DNA from: Flavobacteriales bacterium UBA4422
GTDB lineage: Bacteria > Bacteroidota > Bacteroidia > Flavobacteriales_G > Salibacteraceae
DNA: 17,683 bases
Direction: 5' to 3'
Assembly: GCA_002389645.1 (NCBI GenBank)
Contig: DGQE01000012.1
Coordinates: 210,066 to 227,748, forward strand
The number at the start of each line of letters is the position of its first letter. Position 1 is the stretch's first letter. Below are positions 6,538-14,600 of this stretch, piece by piece. The notes under the pieces are model-generated. The model made no database searches and had not been told where the DNA came from. It was given only the letters and a program-made list of their open reading frames with translations. Both the position numbers and the translations under genes were made by a program.

Positions 6538-7366
6538 AGATGATTACGTTTCCTTTAGATTTCGCATCCTGGTATAGTTTGCGTCTTATGGAACTTAGCA
6601 ATTCCAATTTTCGCTTGTTCAAAATGAGACTTTTAATACGGCTGCGTTCAAGTTCAATAGGAGAAAGAGTATTCTTGGATTGAAGGTCTCTTATAGAAAG
6701 GATATAAAGAAACTCTTGATCAGTAAAATCTACCATATTATCAGAACGTAAAAACGATTCTTTATTGTAGACTTCTATGGGAAGCTCACGTAAAAGCTCA
6801 TTGAAATACACCCAATTGGTATCATTAAAAAACTTGACGGCATATTTATGACAATACTCTGTAAGCTTTTCAATATCCTCTTGGTCTTCTGATTGAATCC
6901 ACTCTTCAACCTTATCAACATTCGGACTATTTAGTTTCAGCTTAACGTACCTGACTTTTAGTATGTAATCGTTCAATTGAAAAATCTCTTGATTATCATC
7001 ATAGAAAGAGAGGATTTCATTTTCAGTGAAGTTCGTATCCAACTTCTGACCGACTTGTTCCTTCTCAAAGGCAAAGATGTACAACTCTTTACGGTAGTTT
7101 TCTACACGATTTTCAATATCCTGTTCAACCCCGTCAAGGTTAAAACGGGACTTTTCATACATCAACTCTCTATTAACCCATGTCTGAATAAGGTTTGTAG
7201 CCAATTCGAGACTATCTTCCGTAGTTAAGTCATTTGGAATTGACGCTTGCAGCTCGCTAAACTTTAATACATTCTTCCCTGCTCGAGCAATGATTAGCTC
7301 TTGTTCAGCATTGTTTGAACACGCTGTCAACAATACAACAGAAAGAAGAATGCAAAAGCGCAGCAC
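6512..7366 (-). CDS. SurA_N-like lipoprotein without a parvulin domain
   Basis: The protein has 284 residues. A GTG start gives a short signal with lipobox LTAC, predicting a lipid anchor at Cys16. The mature part looks like the helical chaperone region of SurA/PpiD proteins: a beta-strand/SEL entry (IARAGKNVLKFSELQ), then long amphipathic helices with NRELMYEKS and a FYDDNQEIF segment that normally leads into the rotamase domain. No parvulin signature (HILV, G-LGWF, FGYHII) follows, so it is probably a chaperone-only paralog. The start is directly adjacent to the stop of the upstream parvulin gene, and the 3' end overlaps the surA-like gene, which implies translational coupling. The family assignment is moderate because the sequence is strongly diverged; the position between two parvulins supports it. 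Confidence 0.8.
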   Translation of the reverse strand: MLRFCILLSVVLLTACSNNAEQELIIARAGKNVLKFSELQASIPNDLTTEDSLELATNLIQTWVNRELMYEKSRFNLDGVEQDIENRVENYRKELYIFAFEKEQVGQKLDTNFTENEILSFYDDNQEIFQLNDYILKVRYVKLKLNSPNVDKVEEWIQSEDQEDIEKLTEYCHKYAVKFFNDTNWVYFNELLRELPIEVYNKESFLRSDNMVDFTDQEFLYILSIRDLQSKNTLSPIELERSRIKSLILNKRKLELLSSIRRKLYQDAKSKGNVIIYDKPQLAQ

Positions 7367-9355
7367 CTACTCTTGAATCGATTTAAAGACTTCTTGATCA
7401 ACGGTGAAAGAATACTTTTCACGTAGCTCAGCAATCCAATTAGATTCTAAGTGATTTTGGTATGCTGATGTAACTAATCCGCGCGCTTCATTCAATGACT
7501 TCGGCTGCGGCTGCATTTTCTTGTAAACCTGAACGATTACCTTCTTAGTATCTGACTCACCAGCAGGCAACTCATAAATACCTGGTTCGAACTCAGCTCT
7601 ATCAATATACTCGTCATCACCTTTAGAATAAATACCAGATCTAACGGATAAGCTAAGCGAACTTTCATCATTCACTTCATCTAAAATGTACAAGTCTGTA
7701 TAACCTTTCTTTAAACGCTTCTTCGCAAGCTTCATGGTTTTCTTGGCAATTGCAGCGTCTTCACAGATATAGACAGAAGCATCCACACGCTCTCCCCACA
7801 TGAAGTCATTTTTATTTGCCTCATAAAACTCGCTTAACCCAGCCGAATCTTTCACCGCCTTTGTCCACACTTTTTGATCCATTAAATCGAAGAGTAGGAT
7901 ACCATCGTGATATTCTTGCATTAAAGCTCTAAATTCAGGGTATTTAGCATCCAACACTTCATCTTCAAAAGTGATAAGTGAAGCATCCACGAAGCCTTCC
8001 CATTGAGTTTTCAATAAGGTGCTTAATTTTTGCTCATCCACGGACTTACGCTGAAACTTCTGCAGGTAGTTTAGGTAGTCCTTCTGAGTAAAGCTCAAGG
8101 TTTCGTTGCTGTATACATTATCTGTAATAGTTAACACCACACCTTCCTTTGGAAACTCTTCTGGTGCAATCCATTTTCCTTCCAAGTAATCAGAGCTAAC
8201 CAACTTATTGATCACTTCTCTTTTCTTGAAATTATAGCTTAACGCGTATTCCTCTTTTAGTTTTTTCAGAAGAGATGCTCTCCCCTTCTGTCCTCTGCTA
8301 TCTCTTTCAATCCGCTTCTTTATGGATGATTCCTGCTCATCAAATGAGCTAATTCCTTTGTACTCATCTCGCTTGATGATGTGCCAGCCATAATTTGTCC
8401 GCACAGGTTTACTGTATTCGCCATTCTGCTCTAAGGAGAAAGCTGCATCCTCAAATGACGGTACCATGCGTCCAGTTCCAAACCAAGGAAGCCTTCCTTC
8501 ATTTCTTGCGGATGCTTTGTCGTCAGAAAATTCTTTCGCTAAACTACCAAAGTCTTCACCCTGCTCTAAACGCTCATAAAGCTCATTGACTTTTTCTTCA
8601 GCCCTTTTTTGGTCTTCAGGGTTCATTTCAGAACTAGCACGAACCATGACATGAGATACTCTGATTTCACCACGTGCAGGTCTTTTATCTTTTACAAAAA
8701 TGACATGATAACCAAATCGAGTTCTAACTGGCTTACTCAATGTTCCTACAGGCGTATTATACGCAGCAGATTCAAATGGGTAAACCATAGAAAAAGCAGT
8801 GAAGTAACCGAGGTCTTCTGCAATGACAGATTCATCTTTACTAGAACGAATCTTTGCTACTGCATCTTCCATGTTCTTTTCGGTCTTAATACCGTTAGAG
8901 TATCCCTTCAACTTCTTGAGAGCAGCCAGCGTATCTGCAGGCGAGGCATTATCCGCAACTTTCACTAATATGTGGTAGGCAGAAACATCCTGAGTCATTC
9001 GGTCATAAGCCTCTTTAATGAGTTGGTCATTCATGGCACGATCCACCAAATATGGCTGTGCCAATTGCTTTCTATAACCTGCTAATTCATTGATAAACTT
9101 AGTAGCGGTATCCATTCCTAAATCCTCAGCAGCTTTCACTTTTAATTTAAAGTTGATGAATAGGTCAAGGTATTCATCCATGCTCTTCTTATCCACCACA
9201 TTACTGGTGTTATTCTTATTATAAATCGCTAAAAAGTCATCGACTGAAATGATGTCATTCTCAATTTTCATCAACGTTTGGCTGTCTTGAGCCAATAAAT
9301 TCAACCCCAGCAGACCTAGGGCAAAAACCAACACTATCTTCTTCATCATAACCAT
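7367..9355 (-). CDS. Large parvulin-type peptidyl-prolyl isomerase (PpiD/SurA-like)
   Basis: From the first ATG the protein has 662 residues, predicted to be a secreted periplasmic folding factor. A signal sequence (to about residue 23, ending LLAQ) is followed by a SurA_N-like helical region. Two parvulin domains follow, at about 123-223 (AYHILVKV ... EDLGYFTAF ... FGYHVIFV) and about 230-330 (VSHVMVRA ... EGRLPWFGTG ... YGWHIIKR). A long C-terminal half (about 340-662) has no domain I recognise. Start choice is open: ATG codons at 9355, 9349 and 9346 all precede the signal (MKKIVL begins at 9346), and a TTG at 9361 is less likely. The start is about 10-20 bases from the guaB stop, so co-transcription with guaB is likely. 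Confidence 0.92.
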   Translation of the reverse strand: MVMMKKIVLVFALGLLGLNLLAQDSQTLMKIENDIISVDDFLAIYNKNNTSNVVDKKSMDEYLDLFINFKLKVKAAEDLGMDTATKFINELAGYRKQLAQPYLVDRAMNDQLIKEAYDRMTQDVSAYHILVKVADNASPADTLAALKKLKGYSNGIKTEKNMEDAVAKIRSSKDESVIAEDLGYFTAFSMVYPFESAAYNTPVGTLSKPVRTRFGYHVIFVKDKRPARGEIRVSHVMVRASSEMNPEDQKRAEEKVNELYERLEQGEDFGSLAKEFSDDKASARNEGRLPWFGTGRMVPSFEDAAFSLEQNGEYSKPVRTNYGWHIIKRDEYKGISSFDEQESSIKKRIERDSRGQKGRASLLKKLKEEYALSYNFKKREVINKLVSSDYLEGKWIAPEEFPKEGVVLTITDNVYSNETLSFTQKDYLNYLQKFQRKSVDEQKLSTLLKTQWEGFVDASLITFEDEVLDAKYPEFRALMQEYHDGILLFDLMDQKVWTKAVKDSAGLSEFYEANKNDFMWGERVDASVYICEDAAIAKKTMKLAKKRLKKGYTDLYILDEVNDESSLSLSVRSGIYSKGDDEYIDRAEFEPGIYELPAGESDTKKVIVQVYKKMQPQPKSLNEARGLVTSAYQNHLESNWIAELREKYSFTVDQEVFKSIQE

Positions 9356-9365
9356 AATCAATTAA

Positions 9366-10838
9366 TTATCTACTTGTATAATTAGGCGCTTCTCTAGTAA
9401 TTGAAACATCATGCGGGTGGCTCTCGCGAACTCCCGCTGCTGTGATTCTTATGAATTGAGCATTTTGCAATGCCTCTATGTTTTCAGCGCCACAGTAACC
9501 CATTCCAGCGCGAAGTCCACCTATCATTTGATAAAGTATTTCGCTTAATTTTCCTTTAAATGGAACTCGGCCAGATATTCCTTCTGGTACTAGCTTCTTA
9601 ATATCATCTTCCACATCTTGGAAATAACGATCACTAGAACCTCTTTGCATCGCTTCAAGGCTTCCCATTCCGCGATAGCTTTTGAACCTTCTGCCTTCAT
9701 AAATGATAGTTTCGCCAGGCGACTCCTCAACTCCAGCAAACATTGACCCTACCATAACTGATGATGCACCCGCTGCCAAAGCTTTTACGATATCGCCACT
9801 AAAGCGGATTCCCCCATCACCAATTACTGGGATACCAGATCCTTTCAGTGCGGTTGCCACATCCATGATGGCACTTAATTGAGGTACTCCAACGCCAGCG
9901 ATTACCCGCGTTGTACAAATTGAACCAGGGCCAATCCCTACTTTCACGCCATCAGCTCCAGCTTCCACCAATGCTAGGGCAGCCTCGGCTGTTGCAATAT
10001 TTCCTATTACAAAATCGACCTTATCTCCAAACCTTCTTTTCGCTTCTTTTAAGGCATCAATTACTCCTTTTGAATGACCATGAGCCGTATCAATGATCAA
10101 TGCATCTACTCCAGCATTGATCAGCGCCTCCATTCTATCAAAAGTATCTGGTGTTATTCCAACTGCTGCTGCAACACGCAGTCTACCAAAATCATCTTTA
10201 CAAGCATTTGGTCTGATTTTCGACTTGATAATATCTTTGAATGTGATCAACCCGATCAGCTTATTGTTTTCATCTACCACCGGCAACTTTTCAATCTTGT
10301 GCTTTTGAAGCATCTCCTCTGCCTTTTTCAAGTCAGAGCCATCGGTTGTGGTAACAACATCCTTTCCTGTCATTACTTCACTGAGTGACCTCGACATTGA
10401 TTTTTCAAATCGCAAATCTCGATTTGTCACAATTCCTTGAAGGATCATTCCAGCATCAACAACAGGAATACCGCCAATAGAATGTTCCTTCATCAAAGCC
10501 AATGCTTCACCAACTGTAGCACCTCTTCCTATTGTCACAGGATCTTGAATCATCCCACTTTCAGAACGCTTGACTTTGCGCACTTCTGCCGCTTGCTGCT
10601 CAGCAGTCATGTTCTTATGCAAAACAGCAATACCACCTTCTTGAGCTAATGCAATGGCCAATTCTGATTCAGAAACGGTGTCCATCGCTGCTGAAACTAC
10701 CGGTGATCTGAGATCGATATTTCTCGAGAACTTAGATGTAATATCTACGTTTCTTGGAAGAATTTCAGAATAACTGGGGACAAGAAGCACATCGTCAAAT
10801 GTTAGCCCTTCTTTGATTTGTTGAGTAGATTGATTCAT
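9366..10838 (-). CDS. guaB: IMP dehydrogenase
   Basis: This enzyme oxidises IMP to XMP with NAD+, the first committed step to GMP. The protein has 490 residues, the usual GuaB length. The N-terminal part of the TIM barrel carries LTFDDVLLVPSYS (12-24) and SPVVSAAMDTV (45-55). Two CBS domains lie at about 95-205. The barrel resumes with DTAHGHS (250-256). The catalytic loop GIGPGSICTTR (301-311) holds nucleophile Cys308. Next come IGDGGIRFSGDI (339-350) and the YRGMGSLEAM loop (388-397). The mobile flap lies about 398-435, including the SSDRYF stretch. The reading frame is open upstream to a TTG at 10874, but the conserved family start and a -7 promoter element at 10863-10870 support the ATG at 10838. 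It stands in line with the parvulin genes that follow. Confidence 0.98.
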   Translation of the reverse strand: MNQSTQQIKEGLTFDDVLLVPSYSEILPRNVDITSKFSRNIDLRSPVVSAAMDTVSESELAIALAQEGGIAVLHKNMTAEQQAAEVRKVKRSESGMIQDPVTIGRGATVGEALALMKEHSIGGIPVVDAGMILQGIVTNRDLRFEKSMSRSLSEVMTGKDVVTTTDGSDLKKAEEMLQKHKIEKLPVVDENNKLIGLITFKDIIKSKIRPNACKDDFGRLRVAAAVGITPDTFDRMEALINAGVDALIIDTAHGHSKGVIDALKEAKRRFGDKVDFVIGNIATAEAALALVEAGADGVKVGIGPGSICTTRVIAGVGVPQLSAIMDVATALKGSGIPVIGDGGIRFSGDIVKALAAGASSVMVGSMFAGVEESPGETIIYEGRRFKSYRGMGSLEAMQRGSSDRYFQDVEDDIKKLVPEGISGRVPFKGKLSEILYQMIGGLRAGMGYCGAENIEALQNAQFIRITAAGVRESHPHDVSITREAPNYTSR

Positions 10839-10862
10839 TTGCTGCGCTCTTAAAAAATTGGG

Positions 10863-10870
10863 CAAAAATA
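10863..10870 (-). promoter_or_regulatory. Bacteroidota-type -7 element for guaB
   Basis: Read on the minus strand this is TATTTTTG, an exact match to the Bacteroidota -7 consensus TAnnTTTG. It is 24 bases upstream of the guaB ATG, giving a short leader of about 20 bases. I see no clear -33 TTTG at the expected spacing. It lies in the 89-base gap after the upstream gene, so guaB and the parvulin genes can be expressed separately from that gene. Confidence 0.5.
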
Positions 10871-10927
10871 GCAAGATCTAGGCTTTATTTAGCTTAAAAT
10901 TCTAAATACCTGTTAAACTAAAAATCA

Positions 10928-12988
10928 TTAACGGATTAACTGCACTTTTCCCGCATACCTTAAAGCCTCACCTCGTGCATTTGACAACGTAAGCTGGTAA
11001 GCAAAGATTCCTGTAGTTTCATTGCTCCCAGCCCACCCCTCCAAGGGGTCATTGGTCTGAAAAACCAACAGACCAGTTCTGTCATAAATGCGCAGTTCAT
11101 AATCGGTAGGATCAATGAAATTTACATATGGCAGAAATCGGTCATTTAGGCCATCGTCATCTGGGGTAAAAGCATTAGGTAAGAAAACCGTTGGTGGATA
11201 GTCTAAGCATAATAAATTGGAAACAGAAGATTCTTTGAAATCATAGATATTTCCGTCTTCTTCTTCCGCGATTACATAGTAGCAAACCGCTCCGCTCACC
11301 AAATCTATGGCTTCAAGATTGTCGGTATACTTAAAAGCACGTGGCTCTGATGAAAGTAATTCTTCATTGCTACCCGTTGTGACACGGTAAAGGTCATAAA
11401 AATCTACATCTGTACCAGCAGTATCGAAGCCTTCGTAATTGGTCCATTCAACCCTATTGATAAGATCTTGAACATTCTTAGTACCCTTTAAGTAAATGCT
11501 CTTTGAAACTTGCGAACGGCCGATTATTTCTTCACACTCATCATAAGCTAAAACTTGATAGTAGTAGTCTGACTGAGAAGGACTTCCGCTTTCGTCTGTG
11601 AAGAAAAACTCAGCACTAAGATCTTCATCTACTTTCTCAACTTCCATAAATTTATCTTGTGCCAAAAGAGATCTAAACAAGCCATATGAGACCGTCTCTG
11701 AATTGGTATCTGTGTATACGTTGATCTCATTGTAACCATTATCATGATTATTCACAATACTCTTAATGTAGAGGTAGTCAGGAGCATTTTTTTCTCCTAA
11801 ATCAATCACAATTTTATTCGAAAGCGCTTCCTTTCCTGATTGCTCGTCAAAAGGGCAAATCACATAGGTATATTTATTTCCTGCCACCAATCCACTGTCT
11901 ATGAAGACAGAGTCTAGAGAAGACAAAGTAGAAATGACCTCAGGCTCCAAACTATTTGTTTGCCTGTAGACATTACAACCAGATAAGTTTCTCACTCCAA
12001 CTGGAAATCCTTCTCGGGGCATTTGCCATGAAAACGCCAACTTTCCAGAGCACTTATCATAGTCTGAGGTCTCAATGAACATGGTTCTAAACCGCAAGTT
12101 GTCTGCTGCTTGATTGTACCATAGATTCACTGAATCAAAACAACTATCAAACGGTGCTACTGATAGCGTTTCGGGCCTAATTAAGGCGTTTATGCCATTC
12201 TTATCATAAGTAAAACTCAAAGTGTCAGCGCCAAAAACAGTATCAGTTCTATTGAAATCTTCGAAATAAAACAGCATGTAACCCAAAGCATCCTGAGATG
12301 CGCTTCTATCCCATTCCAGTATAACTTCACCCGAAGAGGTGTCAACACTTGCACATAACAAGTCCGCTTGTTCCGGAGGCACATCGTCAACAATCAATCT
12401 ATTCACTTGATTTGATCGACTAATACACCCTCCTAATCCGTTTGCTTCAACACGATAAAGCACTTCTTCAAAACAGTCGGCAATAGTATCCTGAGCAGCG
12501 GTTAAAGGGAAATCAAAGTTTTCTAACAAATTCCAGTTGCCAACAAAATCATTCTTATAAAGCTTGTAGATTGAATCTTGACTCGCAAGTCCGCTATTAT
12601 TCCACCCCAGACTTACCACTCTGCCAGAAGAGGAAATACCTAGCACAATAGGTGATATAGTATCAGAAGCAGCGCTGGTATCAGCGAATCCATTGAATAC
12701 CTGCACCATCATGAACTCACCGAACGTGGCAAAGCTTCCATTGATCAAAACGGAACTCTGGTTGTAGTCGGTAACTTGAGAAAGGATTGAAAACGGAGCC
12801 GAAACCGCATTTCTGTAGTAAACGAGGTAGGCATTAAAATCTGCTCCAGTGTCGGCTGGTTGTGTCCATGATAAAGTAACATCCTGATTCTCGTCAATGG
12901 AAATACAACGCAGCGTGGGGACGGTTTGTGCGGAAATGTTAGCCGCCAAAACAATGGCTAGAAGAGAAAAGAGGTATTTGTTTATCAT
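10928..12988 (-). CDS. T9SS type B cargo protein, gliding-motility-associated C-terminal domain
   Basis: The protein has 686 residues and is predicted to be exported by the type IX secretion system and placed on the cell surface or released. The signal peptide ends AQ at about residue 21. The central region (about 22-595) is a series of beta-rich, fibronectin type III-like units with repeated phrases such as VTLSWTQP and VILEWDRS, and scattered cysteines. The C-terminal 89 residues (598-686) are a type B sorting domain (TIGR04131/CHU_C): FLPNAFTPDDDGLNDRF, then YELRIYDRTG, GWAG and the terminal GKVQLIR. The start is the ATG at 12988. An in-frame TTG at 13006 lies inside the likely -7 promoter element and is rejected. 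No enzymatic domain is seen, so it is perhaps an adhesin or structural protein. Confidence 0.93.
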   Translation of the reverse strand: MINKYLFSLLAIVLAANISAQTVPTLRCISIDENQDVTLSWTQPADTGADFNAYLVYYRNAVSAPFSILSQVTDYNQSSVLINGSFATFGEFMMVQVFNGFADTSAASDTISPIVLGISSSGRVVSLGWNNSGLASQDSIYKLYKNDFVGNWNLLENFDFPLTAAQDTIADCFEEVLYRVEANGLGGCISRSNQVNRLIVDDVPPEQADLLCASVDTSSGEVILEWDRSASQDALGYMLFYFEDFNRTDTVFGADTLSFTYDKNGINALIRPETLSVAPFDSCFDSVNLWYNQAADNLRFRTMFIETSDYDKCSGKLAFSWQMPREGFPVGVRNLSGCNVYRQTNSLEPEVISTLSSLDSVFIDSGLVAGNKYTYVICPFDEQSGKEALSNKIVIDLGEKNAPDYLYIKSIVNNHDNGYNEINVYTDTNSETVSYGLFRSLLAQDKFMEVEKVDEDLSAEFFFTDESGSPSQSDYYYQVLAYDECEEIIGRSQVSKSIYLKGTKNVQDLINRVEWTNYEGFDTAGTDVDFYDLYRVTTGSNEELLSSEPRAFKYTDNLEAIDLVSGAVCYYVIAEEEDGNIYDFKESSVSNLLCLDYPPTVFLPNAFTPDDDGLNDRFLPYVNFIDPTDYELRIYDRTGLLVFQTNDPLEGWAGSNETTGIFAYQLTLSNARGEALRYAGKVQLIR

Positions 12989-13003
12989 TCTCAAACCAAT
13001 GAG

Positions 13004-13011
13004 CAAAGGTA
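13004..13011 (-). promoter_or_regulatory. Bacteroidota-type -7 element for the T9SS cargo gene
   Basis: The minus strand reads TACCTTTG, an exact match to TAnnTTTG, 15 bases upstream of the ATG at 12988. It overlaps the in-frame TTG at 13006, which therefore cannot be a normal start. A -33 TTTG at regular spacing is not clear. Confidence 0.5.
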
Positions 13012-13098
13012 CAACGCTTTAACAAAGGAATTCATTGTCTTAAGACCAGATAAATATTGATTTCACAATAAGTTGGTTTTATGCGAGCTCAAAGTTTT

Positions 13099-13106
13099 TA
13101 CTTTTG
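13099..13106 (+). promoter_or_regulatory. Bacteroidota-type -7 element for the DUF6089-like gene
   Basis: TACTTTTG matches TAnnTTTG exactly and ends 10 bases before the ATG at 13117. A TTGG at 13073-13076 is a possible, loosely spaced -33 element. With this promoter the leader would be only a few bases, and the upstream in-frame ATG at 13081 would not be transcribed. Confidence 0.4.
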
Positions 13107-13116
13107 CGCCCTATCT

Positions 13117-14037
13117 ATGTATCGGAATAAAATAATAATCGGCCTTACCGTATTGCTTTTCTCTTCTTCTGGCATGCGTGCTCAGTATGCATGGGACATT
13201 GGCGTAAGCGCTGGTGCAGCCAATTATTTAGGTGAGATCGGGGGCGGTCCTGGCCTTGCGAGAGACTGGATTTTAGACATGAAGCTCGACCAAACAAGGT
13301 GGAATCCAGGTGCATTTGTTCGATACAGAGCGAACTACAATTTTGGTGTGACATTAAGCCTAGAGTATTTGCGTCTGCAGGGTGCTGATAGTTTGACTGA
13401 AAATCCCAATCGTTTTACGAGAAATTTGAGTTTTAGAAATGATGTTTTTGAGCTTGGCTTAACTGGAGAATACTATTTCTTCAATCAACCAGACGTTGGA
13501 CGCACCGGAAGATACCTGCTAGACTTCAAGGCTTATTTCTTTGGAGGAGTTTCAGTTTTCTACAACAATCCAAAAGCGCAACTCAATGGCGAGTGGTTGG
13601 CCCTTCGACCATTGAATACTGAAGGATTGGAAACTCAATATAGTTTGGTTCAAGCGGCTATTCCAGTTGGATTTGGATTCTTTTACACGTTTTCAAGATT
13701 GCACAGGTTTGGATTGAAGATCAGTTACCGATATACATTCACAGATTACATCGATGATGCAAGTACTCAATACCCAAAAACAGAATTACTACAAAGCCCA
13801 GAAGCTGTTGCTCTTTCTAACAGAACCGGAGAGGTTGCCAATCATCCACTGGCTCAAGAATTAGCCAAATTATATGTTCCAGGTCAGATTCGTGGAAACC
13901 CAGATGCAAATGACAGTTTCTTAACTATAAGCTTGAATTACTCCTACGTAATCAGAGGCAAGTCTAAAAGCTTCGGAAAAAGAAAAAATTACCTTTATGG
14001 CCGCAAGAGAGGCCGAATGGGAAGAGCTCGCTTCTAA
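13117..14037 (+). CDS. Outer-membrane beta-barrel protein, DUF6089-like
   Basis: The protein has 306 residues. A signal peptide (MYRNK..., hydrophobic to about 18, ending RAQ at 23) precedes a chain built of alternating aromatic/hydrophobic strands, as in small outer-membrane barrels. Features typical of the Bacteroidota DUF6089 family as I recall it are WDIGVSAGAANYLGEIGGG near the N-terminus, GAFVRYRANYNFGVTLSLEY, the paired VGFGFFYTFS and GLKISYRYTFTDYIDD, and the late SFLTISLNYSY strand. The C-terminus is a basic tail (about 290-306) that probably faces the periplasm. An in-frame ATG at 13081 would add 12 residues before the signal peptide; the -7 element at 13099-13106 argues against it. 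The gene diverges from the T9SS cargo gene across a 128-base shared promoter region. Its role is unknown. Confidence 0.88.
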   Translation: MYRNKIIIGLTVLLFSSSGMRAQYAWDIGVSAGAANYLGEIGGGPGLARDWILDMKLDQTRWNPGAFVRYRANYNFGVTLSLEYLRLQGADSLTENPNRFTRNLSFRNDVFELGLTGEYYFFNQPDVGRTGRYLLDFKAYFFGGVSVFYNNPKAQLNGEWLALRPLNTEGLETQYSLVQAAIPVGFGFFYTFSRLHRFGLKISYRYTFTDYIDDASTQYPKTELLQSPEAVALSNRTGEVANHPLAQELAKLYVPGQIRGNPDANDSFLTISLNYSYVIRGKSKSFGKRKNYLYGRKRGRMGRARF

Positions 14038-14052
14038 TCAATTTTTTTCTTT

Positions 14053-14060
14053 TACTTTTC
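14053..14060 (+). promoter_or_regulatory. Possible -7 element for the small secreted protein gene
   Basis: TACTTTTC matches TAnnTTTG except for the last base and lies 18 bases before the ATG at 14079. It sits in the 41-base gap after the barrel gene. It is weak evidence; read-through from the barrel gene could serve instead, as no terminator separates them. Confidence 0.25.
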
Positions 14061-14078
14061 TTGAAAATTTCGATCTAA

Positions 14079-14600
14079 ATGAGAATAGTTACATTTTTTG
14101 TACTTGGAATTCTATGGAATTCAGCCATTGACGCTCAAACCATCAATACTGACATCTTCATAAAAAACATCGACCTTCTTTATGAATCTGCAGCCAAAAG
14201 CTTTAAAGAAATCAAATTGGAGCAATCGGGAAATACGGATGATGGTGATGTAAAATATCATTCAAGTAGAAAAATTTCTGGTGCATCCGATGTCTATATT
14301 AAAGCAGATGCAGAAAACAGCTTTACTTATATTGCTCATTTTGAATCTAAAGATCTAAAGACAGCTCAGCTGCATGTCGAGGACATGGCCGTAATGATCT
14401 TAGAAATGGTCTCTGAAAAAGGCCTAGTCAGAGGATCTGGCACTGAAATGAATTATGAGGGCTACAGAAAACAAACCGTTGAATTCGCTTCCGACAACAT
14501 AGATATCATGGGTAAATACCCTTCTTTTTCAATTGGAATACTAAAAGGTAAAACTCCTGTAACGATTGAGTTAGTCGTTAACGAGCCACTTTGGAAATAA
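14079..14600 (+). CDS. Small secreted protein, function unknown
   Basis: The protein has 173 residues. A clear signal peptide (MRIVTFFVLG..., ending DAQ at 18-20) predicts export. The mature part is mixed alpha/beta without cysteines. It has a helix-rich N-terminal third (NIDLLYESAAKSFKEIK), then alternating strands (FTYIAHFES, FSIGILKG, VTIELVVNE), suggesting one compact domain. I recognise no family. It follows the DUF6089-like gene after 41 bases on the same strand and could be its partner. Its stop codon abuts the stop of the convergent glycosyltransferase gene, with no terminator between them. Confidence 0.82.
   Translation: MRIVTFFVLGILWNSAIDAQTINTDIFIKNIDLLYESAAKSFKEIKLEQSGNTDDGDVKYHSSRKISGASDVYIKADAENSFTYIAHFESKDLKTAQLHVEDMAVMILEMVSEKGLVRGSGTEMNYEGYRKQTVEFASDNIDIMGKYPSFSIGILKGKTPVTIELVVNEPLWK

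Noticed and set aside
8395..8968. Plus-strand open frames of 64 and 119 codons inside the large parvulin gene
   Set aside because: They are antisense to a strongly supported coding region and show no protein-like composition.
10839..10927. Riboswitch upstream of guaB
   Set aside because: The gap is 89 bases, AT-rich, without a recognisable purine aptamer core or terminator hairpin; a plain -7 element explains it.
13081..13116. N-terminal extension of the barrel protein from the ATG at 13081
   Set aside because: It would put 12 residues in front of a good signal peptide and contains the probable -7 element.
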